Of a stretch of DNA of 64,000 bases, positions 8,850 through 18,526 are shown piece by piece; the first letter of the stretch is position 1, and each line of letters starts with the position of its first letter. A program made the translations under genes and the position numbers. The stretch is from Niastella yeongjuensis (GTDB lineage: Bacteria > Bacteroidota > Bacteroidia > Chitinophagales > Chitinophagaceae), in the NCBI RefSeq assembly GCF_900110245.1, contig NZ_FOCZ01000010.1, forward strand, positions 186,001-250,000. Reading direction: 5' to 3'. The notes under the pieces were generated by a model. The model searched no databases. It saw only the letters and a list, made by a program, of their open reading frames with translations, and was not told the origin of the DNA.

Positions 8850-11800
8850 ATGAGAAAAATGCTATCACTGCTAGCAGTGTTAGTGCTATGCACTGCTATG
8901 GCCGTAGGGCAAACCAAAACTGTCACCGGCCAGGTAAAGGATTCAAAAGGAGATCCCATTCCCTTTGCCACCATTAAGATCAAAGGCACCACCAGTGCCG
9001 TCGCCGCCGATGCAAACGGCAACTTCTCCATCAACGCTCCCGCAAATTCCACTTTTATTGTTTCTGCCGTTGGTTTTGAAGGCAAAGAATTGAGAGCCAG
9101 CGGTACCGGAGCCCTGTTGGTTGCCTTGAACAATGCTGAAACAATGAGCGAGGTGGTGGTTACCGCCCTGGGTATCAAGCGTACAAAAAATACCCTGCCT
9201 TATGCTGCACAAATTGTTGCAGGGGACGATGTTAGTAGAAATCGTACCGGTAATGCCTTCAGCGCACTTTCCGGTAAAGTATCAGGTTTGCAAATTAACC
9301 AGGGTAACGGTATGGGTAGCTCTACCAATATCGTGATCCGTGGTACCAAATCAGTTACCGGTAACAACCAGGCATTATTTGTGGTAGATGGGGTTCCGGT
9401 TGATAATTCCATGAACACAAGGCCCGTCACCACCCCTAACAACCCCAATACCAACCAGACCACCGGGCGTGGTGGCTACGATTATGGTAATGCTGCTGCC
9501 GACATTAACCCCGATGACATTGAGAGCATCAACGTGTTAAAAGGCGCGGCCGCCACTGCCTTATACGGTTCACGGGCTGCCAATGGTGTGATCATGATCA
9601 CAACCAAAAAGGCTAAAAAAGGACTGGGATTAACTGTGAACTCAGGTATCACTGTTAACTCAATGGACAGAAAAACCTTTCCGGAATACCAGAAACAATA
9701 CGGCGCAGGTTATTCCGATCCTTATGATAAAGATGGATTTTATTATTTTGATGTAAACGGGGATGGCGTGGATGATTATGTAGCGCCTACTTCCCAGGAT
9801 GCCTCCTACGGTGCTAAGTTCGATCCAAACATAATGGTGTATCAATGGGATGCATTTGATGCCGCCGGACCAAATTACCATAAGGCCCGTCCCTGGGTTG
9901 CTGCGCAAAACGACCCCTCTACATTTTATGAAACACGCCTGTCGAATAACGAAAGCATCATGTTGGATGGCGCCAACGACAAAGGAGGTTTTAAATTAGG
10001 CTACACCCGCAACGAGGAAAAGGGTATTCTGCCAAACAGCAGACTTCGGAAAAATATAGTGAACTTCAGTACTACATATGCTATCACCCCTAAATTAACG
10101 GCCAGTGCCGCCGTAAACTATTCCAAAATAGATGGCAAGGGCCGGTATGGAACTGGTTACAGCGGACGTAATATAAATCAGAATTTCAGACAATGGTATC
10201 AGACCAACGTTGATATCAAAGAACAAAAAGACGCCTATTTCAGGAATCGTAAAAACGTAACCTGGAACTGGAGCGATCCTTCCGATGAATTGAATGGTTT
10301 ATATCCCATTTATACAGATAACTACTACTGGACAGTTTATGAGAACTATGAAACCGACTGGCGCAGCCGTACCTTCGGTTATGCATCTCTCGATTATAAA
10401 GCAACTGATTGGTTAAGTTTCCTGGGACGTATTTCAGTTGATAATTATGCCGAGTTGCAGGAAGAACGTGTTGCCGTGGGCAGCTCGGGTGAATCATCCT
10501 ACGCCCGCTTCGACCGTACCTTCAATGAGTTGAACTACGACCTGATGGCCAATGTTGACAAAAACCTTTCAAAGGACCTTAATTTCAAGGCCCTGTTAGG
10601 TACCAATATGCGCAGGTCTAATTCCAATTCAAGTCTGGCAAGCACTTCCGGTGGTATGATCGTTCCCGGTTTATATTCCATTTCGAATTCAAGAGGAAAT
10701 ATTGCGCCGGTTGAAACTTATCAACCTATTGCGGTGGATGGTTATTTTGCAGGTGCAACGCTGAGCTACCAGGATTATTTATCACTGGACGCTACTTTCC
10801 GCAGAGACCGCGCTTCTACCTTACCAGTTAATACGAATGCCTATAACTATTATGCGGTTTCAGGCAGCTGGCTGTTTTCACACCACCTTACTACTGTACC
10901 CTGGTTGAGTACCGGTAAACTGCGTGTAAACTATGCCACAGTAGGTAACATGGCTCCATGGGGTATTATAAAAGATGTATACGATCAGCCAACTCCATTT
11001 GGTTCTGCCATCTTGTTCTCTGTAACCGATACCAAGAACAACAGGGACATTAAGCCGGAATTGACCAAAAGCCGTGAAGTTGGTTTGGAAATGGCCTTTT
11101 TCAAAAACCGGTTAGGTTTTGATGTTACCTACTATCAAACCAATTCTACCAATCAGATCATTAATGCCGAAGTAGATCCAGCTACTGGTTATACCAAGAA
11201 ATGGATAAATGCCGGTGAAATAGAGAATAAAGGTATCGAGTTGTCATTGTATGGTACACCTGTTCGCACAAAAGACTTCTCCTGGACAATCAATGTAAAC
11301 TTTACGCGCAACCGTAACAAAGTACTTTCATTGAATGCAGGCGCGAAAAACCTCCAACTGGGTTCTTTCCAGAGTGGGGTAAGCCTGAACGCTTCTGTTG
11401 GCCAGCCTTACGGTACTATTCAGGGTAAAACCTATGAAATGTTAGACGGCAAAAGGCTGATAGACGATAAAGGATATTATGTAACTACCACCACTACCAC
11501 CAATATTTTTGGTGATGTTAACCCCGACTGGATCGGCGGTGTGTACAATACCTTTAAGTATAAAAGCCTGTCACTGGGCTTCCTGGTGGATGTGAAACAA
11601 GGTGGCAGCATCTGGTCACTCGATCAGTTCTATGCACAGGGTACCGGTGTTTATAAAGAAACAGCTGGTTTGAATGACCTGGGTAATCCCGTTCGTAACT
11701 CATTGGCCGATGGTGGCGGTGTAGTATTCCAGGGCGTTACAAAAGATGGTAAAGCAAACATTAAAAGGGTAGTAGTTGATGCCAACTCTCCACAAGAGCC

Positions 11801-12068
11801 ACAGGTAGCCTACACCTACGATGCGAGCTATGTTAAGTTAAGAGAGGCTAACATTACCTATTCATTGCCTTCAAGCGTATTAGGAAAGATCAAAGCCATT
11901 AAAGGAATTGATGTTTCTGTATTTGGCCGCAACTTATGGATCATCCATAAAAACATACCTTACTCAGATCCTGAAGAAACAGTGTCTGCCGGTAATTTAA
12001 TAGGTATGCAAAGCGGTGCTTATCCAACCACCCGCTCTATAGGTATGAATGTTAGACTGAAATTCTAA
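8850..12068 (+). CDS. SusC/RagA-family TonB-dependent transporter (locus 2)
   Basis: 1072 aa with the same plan as the locus 1 transporter: signal peptide 1-20 (AMAVGQ), carboxypeptidase-regulatory-like domain at 22-100 (VTGQVKDSKGDPIPFATI), SEVVVTALGI linker, plug at about 110-255 (ALSGKVSGLQINQG, ALFVVDGVPVDNSMN, ESINVLKGAAATALYGS) and a barrel ending in LKF. The N-terminal 100 residues are clearly paralogous to the first SusC, while the barrels have diverged, suggesting a different ligand. The SusD partner begins 14 bp downstream. A YFDVNGDGVDDY calcium-loop-like insertion lies near residue 300. Confidence 0.97.
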   Translation: MRKMLSLLAVLVLCTAMAVGQTKTVTGQVKDSKGDPIPFATIKIKGTTSAVAADANGNFSINAPANSTFIVSAVGFEGKELRASGTGALLVALNNAETMSEVVVTALGIKRTKNTLPYAAQIVAGDDVSRNRTGNAFSALSGKVSGLQINQGNGMGSSTNIVIRGTKSVTGNNQALFVVDGVPVDNSMNTRPVTTPNNPNTNQTTGRGGYDYGNAAADINPDDIESINVLKGAAATALYGSRAANGVIMITTKKAKKGLGLTVNSGITVNSMDRKTFPEYQKQYGAGYSDPYDKDGFYYFDVNGDGVDDYVAPTSQDASYGAKFDPNIMVYQWDAFDAAGPNYHKARPWVAAQNDPSTFYETRLSNNESIMLDGANDKGGFKLGYTRNEEKGILPNSRLRKNIVNFSTTYAITPKLTASAAVNYSKIDGKGRYGTGYSGRNINQNFRQWYQTNVDIKEQKDAYFRNRKNVTWNWSDPSDELNGLYPIYTDNYYWTVYENYETDWRSRTFGYASLDYKATDWLSFLGRISVDNYAELQEERVAVGSSGESSYARFDRTFNELNYDLMANVDKNLSKDLNFKALLGTNMRRSNSNSSLASTSGGMIVPGLYSISNSRGNIAPVETYQPIAVDGYFAGATLSYQDYLSLDATFRRDRASTLPVNTNAYNYYAVSGSWLFSHHLTTVPWLSTGKLRVNYATVGNMAPWGIIKDVYDQPTPFGSAILFSVTDTKNNRDIKPELTKSREVGLEMAFFKNRLGFDVTYYQTNSTNQIINAEVDPATGYTKKWINAGEIENKGIELSLYGTPVRTKDFSWTINVNFTRNRNKVLSLNAGAKNLQLGSFQSGVSLNASVGQPYGTIQGKTYEMLDGKRLIDDKGYYVTTTTTTNIFGDVNPDWIGGVYNTFKYKSLSLGFLVDVKQGGSIWSLDQFYAQGTGVYKETAGLNDLGNPVRNSLADGGGVVFQGVTKDGKANIKRVVVDANSPQEPQVAYTYDASYVKLREANITYSLPSSVLGKIKAIKGIDVSVFGRNLWIIHKNIPYSDPEETVSAGNLIGMQSGAYPTTRSIGMNVRLKF

Positions 12069-12082
12069 AACTGAAACAAATC

Positions 12083-13516
12083 ATGAGAAAGATTTTATAT
12101 TTAGCATTGCCGGTATTACTGTTAGCGGCATGTACAAAAGATATCTCCCGTTTTAATACTGATCAGAAAAAGCCAGGGACCGTTCCCGGGTCAATGCTGT
12201 TTTCCAATGCAACCCGGAATATGGCAGATGGCCTCGTCAACGCCAGCGTAAACATAAATGTATTCCGGTTTACCATCGGTCACACGGCCATGGCTGTATA
12301 CCAGGATGAAGCGCAGTATAATTTTACCACGCGGAATATCCCTGGAAACTGGTGGGTAAGATTTTACCGTGATGCTTTAAAAGATCTGGCTGAAGGTTCA
12401 AGGCTCATTGCTGCTGACGCCTTTTTAGATCCAGGCATCAAACAAAACCAGCTTGCCTGTATTGATATCATGCAGGTGTTTGCGTACAACGTACTGATAA
12501 ACACATTTGGCGATGTGCCCTACAAAGCAGCATTGGATGGAGACAACCTGTTTCCGGTTTTTGATGATGCCCAAACAGTTTATCTGGACCTGTTAAAAAG
12601 ACTGGCAGATGACCTCAGCAAATTAAAAACCACTTCCAGCGGCTTTGATGAAGCAGATGATATTATAAACAAAGGCAGTATTGAAAACTGGATAAAATTT
12701 GGCAATACCCTGCAATTTAAAATGGGTATGATGCTGGCTGATGTAGATAATGCAAAAGCAAAAGCTATTGTGGAAGCGTCTGAGCCAAAAGCTTATAGTG
12801 CAATCGACGAGAATGCATTTTTTAAATACGAAAAGAACAGCCCTAACCAAAGTCCTTTATATGCAGATATTGTTACCGGAGGCCGTTCAGATTATGTTGC
12901 TGCAAAAGACCTGATGGACCCGCTGATCAATTTAAAAGATCCACGCAAAGAAGTATTTTTCACCACTAACAAAGCGGGTGATTATGCCGGGGGTATTGTT
13001 GGCAAAGTGAATACGTATGCCAATTTCAGCCACATAGGCCCACAGATCTATGCAGCCGATGCCAATTATATCTTCCTTGATTATGTAGAAACAGAATTTT
13101 TACGGGCGGAAGCCATCGAGCGTGGTTATACTGTTGCAGGTACTGCCGAAGCGCACTATAACAATGCGATAGCCGCTTCCATTGAACATTGGGGTGGAAC
13201 CGCACAAGATGCTTCTGATTACCTGGCACAGACAGGGGTGGCTTATGCTACTGCACCCGCTGCTGGTGGCTGGAGACAAAAGATCGGATTCCAGAAATGG
13301 ATCGCTTTATTTAACCGTCCGTTCGAAGGCTGGACCGAAATAAGAAGGCTCGACTATCCGAAACTGACACCGGTGGTAAATGCCATTTCAGGCTTCCCCA
13401 ACCGTTTCCCTTACCCTGCTAGTGAGCAGCAGTTGAACGGTACCAATTATACCACTGCTGCCGCCCATATGGGAGGTGATAAAGTGGAGTTCAAACTGTT
13501 CTGGGATAAATTATAA
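12083..13516 (+). CDS. SusD-like lipoprotein (SusD-like_2 type), locus 2
   Basis: 477 aa with lipobox LLLAACTK (Cys17). The N-terminal FNTDQKKPGTVPGSML is the SusD-like_2 signature (N-x-D-x-x-x-P), followed by the helical TPR-like core (NTFGDVPYKAAL, FDDAQTVYLDLLKRL) and the FLRAEAIERGY helix. It is the ligand-binding partner of the SusC encoded 14 bp upstream. A strong terminator follows within 20 bp. No accessory lipoprotein or enzyme gene follows, unlike locus 1. Confidence 0.95.
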   Translation: MRKILYLALPVLLLAACTKDISRFNTDQKKPGTVPGSMLFSNATRNMADGLVNASVNINVFRFTIGHTAMAVYQDEAQYNFTTRNIPGNWWVRFYRDALKDLAEGSRLIAADAFLDPGIKQNQLACIDIMQVFAYNVLINTFGDVPYKAALDGDNLFPVFDDAQTVYLDLLKRLADDLSKLKTTSSGFDEADDIINKGSIENWIKFGNTLQFKMGMMLADVDNAKAKAIVEASEPKAYSAIDENAFFKYEKNSPNQSPLYADIVTGGRSDYVAAKDLMDPLINLKDPRKEVFFTTNKAGDYAGGIVGKVNTYANFSHIGPQIYAADANYIFLDYVETEFLRAEAIERGYTVAGTAEAHYNNAIAASIEHWGGTAQDASDYLAQTGVAYATAPAAGGWRQKIGFQKWIALFNRPFEGWTEIRRLDYPKLTPVVNAISGFPNRFPYPASEQQLNGTNYTTAAAHMGGDKVEFKLFWDKL

Positions 13517-13535
13517 TATATTCCTTGTTTAACAA

Positions 13536-13577
13536 ACGGACCGTTCTCCCGGCTTTGCGGGGAGGACGGTTTTGTTT
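13536..13577 (+). terminator. Rho-independent terminator of SusCD locus 2
   Basis: An 11-bp stem (13540-13550 with 13560-13570, one T-G pair) and a 9-nt loop, followed by TTTGTTTTT. Confidence 0.92.
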
Positions 13578-13597
13578 TTATATTACGCCCGGTTTCT

Positions 13598-13605
13598 TAC
13601 TTTTG
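13598..13605 (+). promoter_or_regulatory. TAnnTTTG -7 box of the DUF3467 gene
   Basis: TACTTTTG is a perfect match to the Bacteroidota -7 consensus, 15 bp before the start codon at 13621. A TTTG at 13571-13574 lies 23 bp upstream but is within the T-run of the previous terminator. Confidence 0.6.
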
Positions 13606-13620
13606 AGGCTTAAACTTTTT

Positions 13621-13938
13621 ATGATGGAAGATCAAAACCAGCAGCAAAACCAGCTTAACATCGAAATCTCAGAAGAAGTAGCAGAAGGGGAGTATGCCAA
13701 TCTTGCCATCATTACCCATTCCCACGCCGAGTTTGTAATAGATTTTGTGAATGTGATGCCCGGCACACCCAAAAGCAAGGTGAAATCACGTATTATATTA
13801 ACGCCGCAGCACGCCAAGCGCTTTATGAAGGCATTAACCGAGAATATCCAGCGTTTTGAAGCTGCCAATGGCAAGATCCAGGACCTGGAAGATGTGCAGA
13901 TCCCTATGAACTTCGGTGGCCCAACAGCGCAGGCGTAA
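13621..13938 (+). CDS. DUF3467 family protein
   Basis: The frame is open back to 13525, but that start lies inside the preceding terminator. ATG 13621 (or 13624) follows a perfect -7 box and gives a 105-residue cytosolic protein beginning MMEDQNQQQNQ. The core GEYANLAIITHSHAEFVIDF and LTPQHAKRFMKALTENI match DUF3467, a small conserved bacterial family of unknown function that is annotated as housekeeping in Bacteroidota. It ends 8 bp before the convergent radC gene. Confidence 0.85.
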   Translation: MMEDQNQQQNQLNIEISEEVAEGEYANLAIITHSHAEFVIDFVNVMPGTPKSKVKSRIILTPQHAKRFMKALTENIQRFEAANGKIQDLEDVQIPMNFGGPTAQA

Positions 13939-13945
13939 CCACTAA

Positions 13946-14638
13946 CTAGAGCATTCCGGCATCGGCAAAGCTGAAATAGCCGTTTTCGCTTACTATAATA
14001 TGGTCAAAGAGGGAGATGTCGAATAGCCTGGCAGCCTCCTTCAGTTTTTTGGTAAGGTCCTGATCGGCCCGGCTGGGTTGTAAATTGCCCGATGGGTGAT
14101 TATGGCAAAGGATCAGGCTGACCGCTTCTTCCAATAACGCCTTTTTTAAAATGATGCGGGGATCGGCCACGGTTCCCGTAATACCGCCTTCACTTATTAT
14201 TTCAAAATGATTTATCCGGTTGCCCTGGTTCAGATAAGCCACGGCAAAAACTTCGTTTGGCAGGTCGCGTAACAGGGCCTGCAGGTAATTGGCTATGTCG
14301 CGACTGCTCTTTACAAACGGTTTTTCGAGGGATAGGGCGGCCTGCCGGCGGCGGCCCAATTCGAGGGCAGCCATGATAGCAATGGCCTTCACTTTGCCTA
14401 CTCCTTTGACACTCATCATTTCCTGTATGGTAATTTTACCTAGTTCATTTAGGTTGTTCTTGCCCAGTCGAAGGACCTCTTTTGCCAGTTCAATGGCATT
14501 CTTTTGGCGATGACCGTTTCCGATGAGGATGGAGAGCAGTTCGGAGTCGCTCAAAGTGGCTGGATTTTTCCTTAGCAGCTTTTCCCGTGGTTGGTCGTCT
14601 TTAGCCCATTCTTTTATTGTAAATTTAGTTTCTTGCAT
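13946..14638 (-). CDS. radC: RadC-family JAB/MPN domain protein
   Basis: 230 aa. The N-terminal half (about 20-95) is the UPF0758 HhH region (NPATLSDSELLSILIG, SVKGVGKVKAIAIMAALELGRR). The C-terminal JAB domain carries an exact JAMM metal motif H-x-H-x7-S-x2-D: His179, His181, Ser189, Asp192 (CHNHPSGNLQPSRAD). Full length for the family. Despite the historical name, the radC102 repair phenotype of E. coli maps to recG, so a direct repair role is not established. It is convergent with the DUF3467 gene. Confidence 0.93.
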   Translation of the reverse strand: MQETKFTIKEWAKDDQPREKLLRKNPATLSDSELLSILIGNGHRQKNAIELAKEVLRLGKNNLNELGKITIQEMMSVKGVGKVKAIAIMAALELGRRRQAALSLEKPFVKSSRDIANYLQALLRDLPNEVFAVAYLNQGNRINHFEIISEGGITGTVADPRIILKKALLEEAVSLILCHNHPSGNLQPSRADQDLTKKLKEAARLFDISLFDHIIVSENGYFSFADAGML

Positions 14639-14762
14639 AGTTCAAAAATTTCCTGTACTTTTCGGATAAATACTATAACCACAAAATGTGCGTTATGTAC
14701 TAAGTACAGGCACTATTTATTTCAAAATCCAAATCTTTTGTAAATACTTAATCTATATCCCC

Positions 14763-14981
14763 ATGAATAGAAAGACTACTTTAGCTGCTATTGGAGGTTA
14801 TCAACCATTTCTTTTTTGCATAGGCATGTATTTTGTCGCCCTTTTCTTCTCCATTTTTATTTGTTCAGCTATTTTTTATGCATTCTATCCCAAAAAGATA
14901 GCGAAAGAAGCGGGAGAGAATCATAAAACAACTGCCATGACGCCCGGTGGTTCGAATATTTTGCTGACAGTAACCAAGTAA
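14763..14981 (+). CDS. Small hypothetical membrane protein
   Basis: The frame is open from 14688, but ATG 14763 gives a cleaner 72-residue product: MNRKTTLAAIGG, one long hydrophobic segment (about 15-43, rich in F/I), then a basic-polar tail. There is no Shine-Dalgarno and no recognisable family. It stands alone between radC and prs on a short A/T-rich segment. It could be a chance ORF. Confidence 0.35.
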   Translation: MNRKTTLAAIGGYQPFLFCIGMYFVALFFSIFICSAIFYAFYPKKIAKEAGENHKTTAMTPGGSNILLTVTK

Positions 14982-15120
14982 GCGCATTGTTTTGGGGATC
15001 TACCGATTAATCAGTTTCCGTTGAGTTCCTATTTAATTATCAAAGAATTAATTTTTTGTCCATAGGTTATCGGGCAAATCCCACGCTTCGCGTTATCTTC
15101 GCCGCACATTTTATCGCGGT

Positions 15121-16071
15121 ATGCAAATGTCAGTCAAGATCTTTTCAGGTACAGGGTCACAATACCTGGCCGAAAAAATAGCCCAGAAATTCGGGGCCAC
15201 CCTTGGAAAAATAACCATCTCGAAGTTCAGTGATGGAGAAATTCAGCCTGTATTTCAGGAAAGCATCCGGGGTGACATGGTTTTTTTGGTGCAAAGCACC
15301 TTTGCCCCGGCAGAAAACTTACTTGAGTTATTATTAATGATCGATGCCGCCCGGCGGGCTTCGGCCTATAAAGTGGTGGCTGTAATACCATATTATGGCT
15401 ACGCGCGGCAGGACCGGAAGGATAAGCCCCGCGTGGCCATCGGTTCTAAACTGGTTGCCAACATGTTAGTGGCTGCCGGTGCCGACCGGGTGATCACGAT
15501 GGACCTCCACGCTCCCCAGATCCAGGGATATTTCGACATCCCCGTAGACCATCTCGACAGTTCCGCTATTTTTATTCCTTATATCCAACAACTTCAGTTG
15601 GAAAACCTTACTTTTGCGGCCCCCGACGTGGGAAGTGCGAATCGTATTCGTGAGATCGCTTCTTATTTCAATGCTGAAATGGTAATATGCGATAAGCACC
15701 GTAAACGGGCCAATGAAATCGCGAGTATGGTGGTTATTGGCGACGTTACCGACCGGGATGTAGTATTGATAGATGATATTTGCGACACGGGTGGAACGCT
15801 GGCAAAAGCAGCCGGTTTGTTGAAGGAGAAAGGAGCGCGTAGTGTACGTGCATTGTGTACACACCCTGTTTTAAGTGGCAATGCCTACTCGAATTTAGAG
15901 AACAGTGTACTGGAAGAAATAGTAGTGTGTGATACCATACCGATGAAGCAAAAGATCTCGAAGGTGAAGATTTTAAGCGTTGCTGAATTGTTTGCTGTAG
16001 CTATTCGCAATGCGTATGAGAACAGAAGTATCACTGGGTTATTCATACACAGCCAAAGAAGAAACAGCTAA
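15121..16071 (+). CDS. prs: Ribose-phosphate pyrophosphokinase
   Basis: 316 aa, normal length. It makes PRPP from ribose 5-phosphate and ATP for nucleotide, His and Trp synthesis. Visible motifs: FSDGEI near 40, the ATP-binding loop IPYYGYARQDRK (about 94-105), the catalytic MDLHAPQIQGYF (about 127-138), and the PRPP-binding loop VVLIDDICDTGGTLAKAA (about 219-236). ATG 15121 or 15127 could start (MQMSVKIFSG). A weak -7 box TATCTTCG lies at 15094-15101. rplY follows after 29 bp, a common prs-rplY pairing. Confidence 0.98.
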   Translation: MQMSVKIFSGTGSQYLAEKIAQKFGATLGKITISKFSDGEIQPVFQESIRGDMVFLVQSTFAPAENLLELLLMIDAARRASAYKVVAVIPYYGYARQDRKDKPRVAIGSKLVANMLVAAGADRVITMDLHAPQIQGYFDIPVDHLDSSAIFIPYIQQLQLENLTFAAPDVGSANRIREIASYFNAEMVICDKHRKRANEIASMVVIGDVTDRDVVLIDDICDTGGTLAKAAGLLKEKGARSVRALCTHPVLSGNAYSNLENSVLEEIVVCDTIPMKQKISKVKILSVAELFAVAIRNAYENRSITGLFIHSQRRNS

Positions 16072-16100
16072 AAACAGGAATTTTTAAACAAACATAAACA

Positions 16101-16742
16101 ATGAAAACAATTACAATCGAAGGACAACTGAGGACCGAAACCGGGAAAAAAGCCACCCGACAAATTCGCTCTCAGGGACTGGTGCCTGGTGTAATTTACG
16201 GCGGTACACAGGAAGTTGCTTTTTCAGCACCTGTGCTGGCTTTCAAACCCATCGTATATACTCCTGATTTTCTGTTAGTTGAAGTTAACGTAGCCGGAAA
16301 AAGCTACAAATGTATCCTGAAAGACCTGCAGTTTGACAAAGTATCAGATTCTCTGTCACACGTAGACTTCCTGGAACTGGTTCAGGACAGACCGGTAATT
16401 GCAACCATTCCTGTTAAATTTACCGGAACTTCTCAGGGGGTAAAAGATGGTGGCCGTCTTATTACCAAAGTGAAATCATTAAAGGTGAAATCACTTCCTC
16501 AACACCTGAAAGAGAACATTGAAGTAGATATTACCACGCTGGAACTGAATGGTAACATTCGTGTTGAAGATGTGAATGAGCCAAATTATGAGATCCTGAA
16601 CTCACCGCGTATTCCCATTGCATCAGTTGTAATGACGCGTCAGTTGAAACAGGAAGAAGCTGCGGCACCTGCTGCTGCTAAAGGTGCGGCTCCTAAAGCT
16701 GCGGCACCTGCTGCTGCTGCAAAACCAGCTGCTAAAAAATAA
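16101..16742 (+). CDS. rplY: 50S ribosomal protein L25/general stress protein Ctc
   Basis: 213 aa, the long CTC form. The N-terminal L25 domain (about 1-95; RTETGKKATRQIRSQGLVPGVIYGG) binds 5S rRNA; the C-terminal TL5 domain (about 97-180) contains PVKFTGTSQGVKDGG. The last ~30 residues are an Ala/Lys/Pro tail with AAAAPKAAAPAAAA repeats, usual in this phylum. It is co-transcribed with prs and ended by a terminator 19 bp downstream. Confidence 0.97.
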   Translation: MKTITIEGQLRTETGKKATRQIRSQGLVPGVIYGGTQEVAFSAPVLAFKPIVYTPDFLLVEVNVAGKSYKCILKDLQFDKVSDSLSHVDFLELVQDRPVIATIPVKFTGTSQGVKDGGRLITKVKSLKVKSLPQHLKENIEVDITTLELNGNIRVEDVNEPNYEILNSPRIPIASVVMTRQLKQEEAAAPAAAKGAAPKAAAPAAAAKPAAKK

Positions 16743-16760
16743 GTTCAATAATGTTATTAT

Positions 16761-16785
16761 AAAGCCCCGGTAACTCGGGGCTTTT
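16761..16785 (+). terminator. Terminator of the prs-rplY operon
   Basis: A 9-bp stem AAAGCCCCG/CGGGGCTTT (16761-16769 with 16776-16784), 6-nt loop and TTTT. Confidence 0.9.
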
Positions 16786-16911
16786 AAGTCGAAATATAAA
16801 GGGGTCAGGTGAGTCACATGGGAACTGAGAGAAAGGGATCATTGACTGATTTGACCTTTTTTAATGTTCCTACCACCCGATTGACGTGCGACTCAATTTT
16901 GCGGTGACTTA

Positions 16912-16955
16912 TTTGACCAATTTGATCCATTTGCCGGATTGCCTGATTTGACCCT
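16912..16955. repeat. Degenerate 9-bp tandem repeat
   Basis: Five units based on TTTGACCAA (16912, 16921, 16930, 16939 at 8 bp, 16947) in the spacer between rplY and pth. ATTTGACC also occurs just upstream near 16847. No function is evident. Confidence 0.5.
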
Positions 16956-17033
16956 TGACTCAAAAGCGGTTTTGATCATTTTTGGCCTTTTCTGCATGTA
17001 GCTTACCCCACCACCCATTATTCAACTATTGCC

Positions 17034-17612
17034 ATGACGAGATTCCTGTTGATAGGATTAGGTAATATTGGAGAAGATTATGTGTATACCCGTCACAACA
17101 TAGGTTTTGATGTAGTGGATGCATTTGCCCAAAAACACGGCGGCCTTTTTGGGGTAGGGAGGCTGGCACACATTTGTGAGATGAAGTGGAAGGGCAAAAA
17201 GTTGACGATCATCAAGCCTACCACCTTTATGAACCTGAGTGGCAAGGCGGTAAAGTACTGGATGGAAAAAGAATCGGTCCCTTTGGAACAATTATTGGTA
17301 ATAGTAGACGATATTGCATTACCGCTTTCCCGTATCCGGCTTCGATCTTCGGGTAGTAGTGCCGGTCATAACGGATTGCGGAGCATCGAGGAGACCCTTC
17401 TTAACGATAAATACCCCCGATTACGATTTGGTGTCGGTAACAATTTCCCCAAAGGAGCGCAGGCTGATTTTGTACTGAGCCGCTGGACGCCCGAGGAATC
17501 GCCCTTAGTAAAACGAAAGGTTGAAAAATGTGTGGAGGTGGTAGAAAATTTTATCACTATTGGCATCGAACGAACTATGAATGAAGCGAATAAATTGGAG
17601 TTTACACTATGA
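17034..17612 (+). CDS. pth: Peptidyl-tRNA hydrolase
   Basis: 192 aa. It releases tRNA from prematurely dropped peptidyl-tRNA. Visible residues: GLGNIG (8-13, usually GLGNPG), catalytic His21 in YTRHNIGFD, the FMNLSG substrate motif at about 68, VDDIALPLSRIRLR at about 94, and SAGHNGL at about 113. The Pro-to-Ile change in the first motif is a small departure that keeps the catalytic Asn11. The stretch after residue 175 ends EANKLEFTL. Confidence 0.96.
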   Translation: MTRFLLIGLGNIGEDYVYTRHNIGFDVVDAFAQKHGGLFGVGRLAHICEMKWKGKKLTIIKPTTFMNLSGKAVKYWMEKESVPLEQLLVIVDDIALPLSRIRLRSSGSSAGHNGLRSIEETLLNDKYPRLRFGVGNNFPKGAQADFVLSRWTPEESPLVKRKVEKCVEVVENFITIGIERTMNEANKLEFTL

Positions 17613-17760
17613 TTTGTTAATTTGAATCTTTATTTTCGCAATGCCAATATTTGTGGTAAGTAATATTCTGGTATTCAATATCTCTATGACCACGTACCCC
17701 CGGCTTTTCCAGGCGCATGAAACTTGAAAACAATTATCTCAATTAAACCCTTTGTTGAGT

Positions 17761-18372
17761 ATGAAAATTTTCTGTGTAGGCCGTAATTATGTGGCTCACG
17801 CAAAAGAACTGGGTAACGAGGTTCCGGATGAACCTATAGTGTTTATGAAACCTAAGAGTGCATTACTGCAGGCTCATACCCCTTTTTATTACCCCGAGTT
17901 CACAAACGAATTACATTACGAATGTGAACTGGTATTGCGTATATCGAAGAATGGCAAATACATTCAGGACAGATTTGCCAGCAAATATTATGATGCAGTA
18001 ACAGTTGGCATCGACTTTACTGCGCGCGACATTCAAAATGAGTTGAAGGAAAAAGGGTTGCCCTGGGAAAAAGCAAAAGCCTGGGATAATTCAGCCGTGA
18101 TTGGCAAGTGGATCCCACTTACGAATGTCAAAAACAAAAAAGACATCAACTTCTGTTTATATAAAAACAAAGAACTGGTGCAACAGGGAAATTCAGGGCT
18201 CATGATGAACAACTTCGATAAAGTAGTGGCCTATATCTCGAACTACTTTTCAGTGAACATCGGCGACCTCGTATTTACCGGTACACCAGCGGGAGTAGGC
18301 GAATGTGTTGTTGGTGACGAGCTGGAAGCCTTTATCGAAGACGACAGCTTATTAAGTTTAGAGATCAAATAA
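17761..18372 (+). CDS. Fumarylacetoacetate hydrolase (FAH)-fold family protein
   Basis: The longest ORF starts at TTG 17752; ATG 17761 gives the family N-terminus MKIFCVGRNYVAHAKEL, 203 aa. This is the FAHD1/YcgM-type branch that covers acylpyruvate hydrolases and oxaloacetate decarboxylases. The metal-binding acidic residues appear in HYECELVLRI (Glu-x-Glu, about 59-61) and GIDFTARD (about 88-95), and the late VFTGTPAGVGE loop is conserved. Monocistronic, closed by a terminator. Confidence 0.93.
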   Translation: MKIFCVGRNYVAHAKELGNEVPDEPIVFMKPKSALLQAHTPFYYPEFTNELHYECELVLRISKNGKYIQDRFASKYYDAVTVGIDFTARDIQNELKEKGLPWEKAKAWDNSAVIGKWIPLTNVKNKKDINFCLYKNKELVQQGNSGLMMNNFDKVVAYISNYFSVNIGDLVFTGTPAGVGECVVGDELEAFIEDDSLLSLEIK

Positions 18373-18398
18373 CAAATAGATCATCATTACAAGGAAAT

Positions 18399-18432
18399 AG
18401 CCTTTCCCGATTCTTCGGGGAGGGCTTTTTTA
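18399..18432 (+). terminator. Terminator of the FAH-family gene
   Basis: A 12-bp stem with TTCT loop (18399-18410 with 18415-18426) followed by TTTTTT. Confidence 0.93.
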
Positions 18433-18526
18433 TTGTCTGAACCGGGTTTTGTGGGGCTTTACCATCCAAAAACTCATAAATCTCAAATTTCCCACTATCC
18501 CAGTCCAAACTAACATTTGTTATTGT

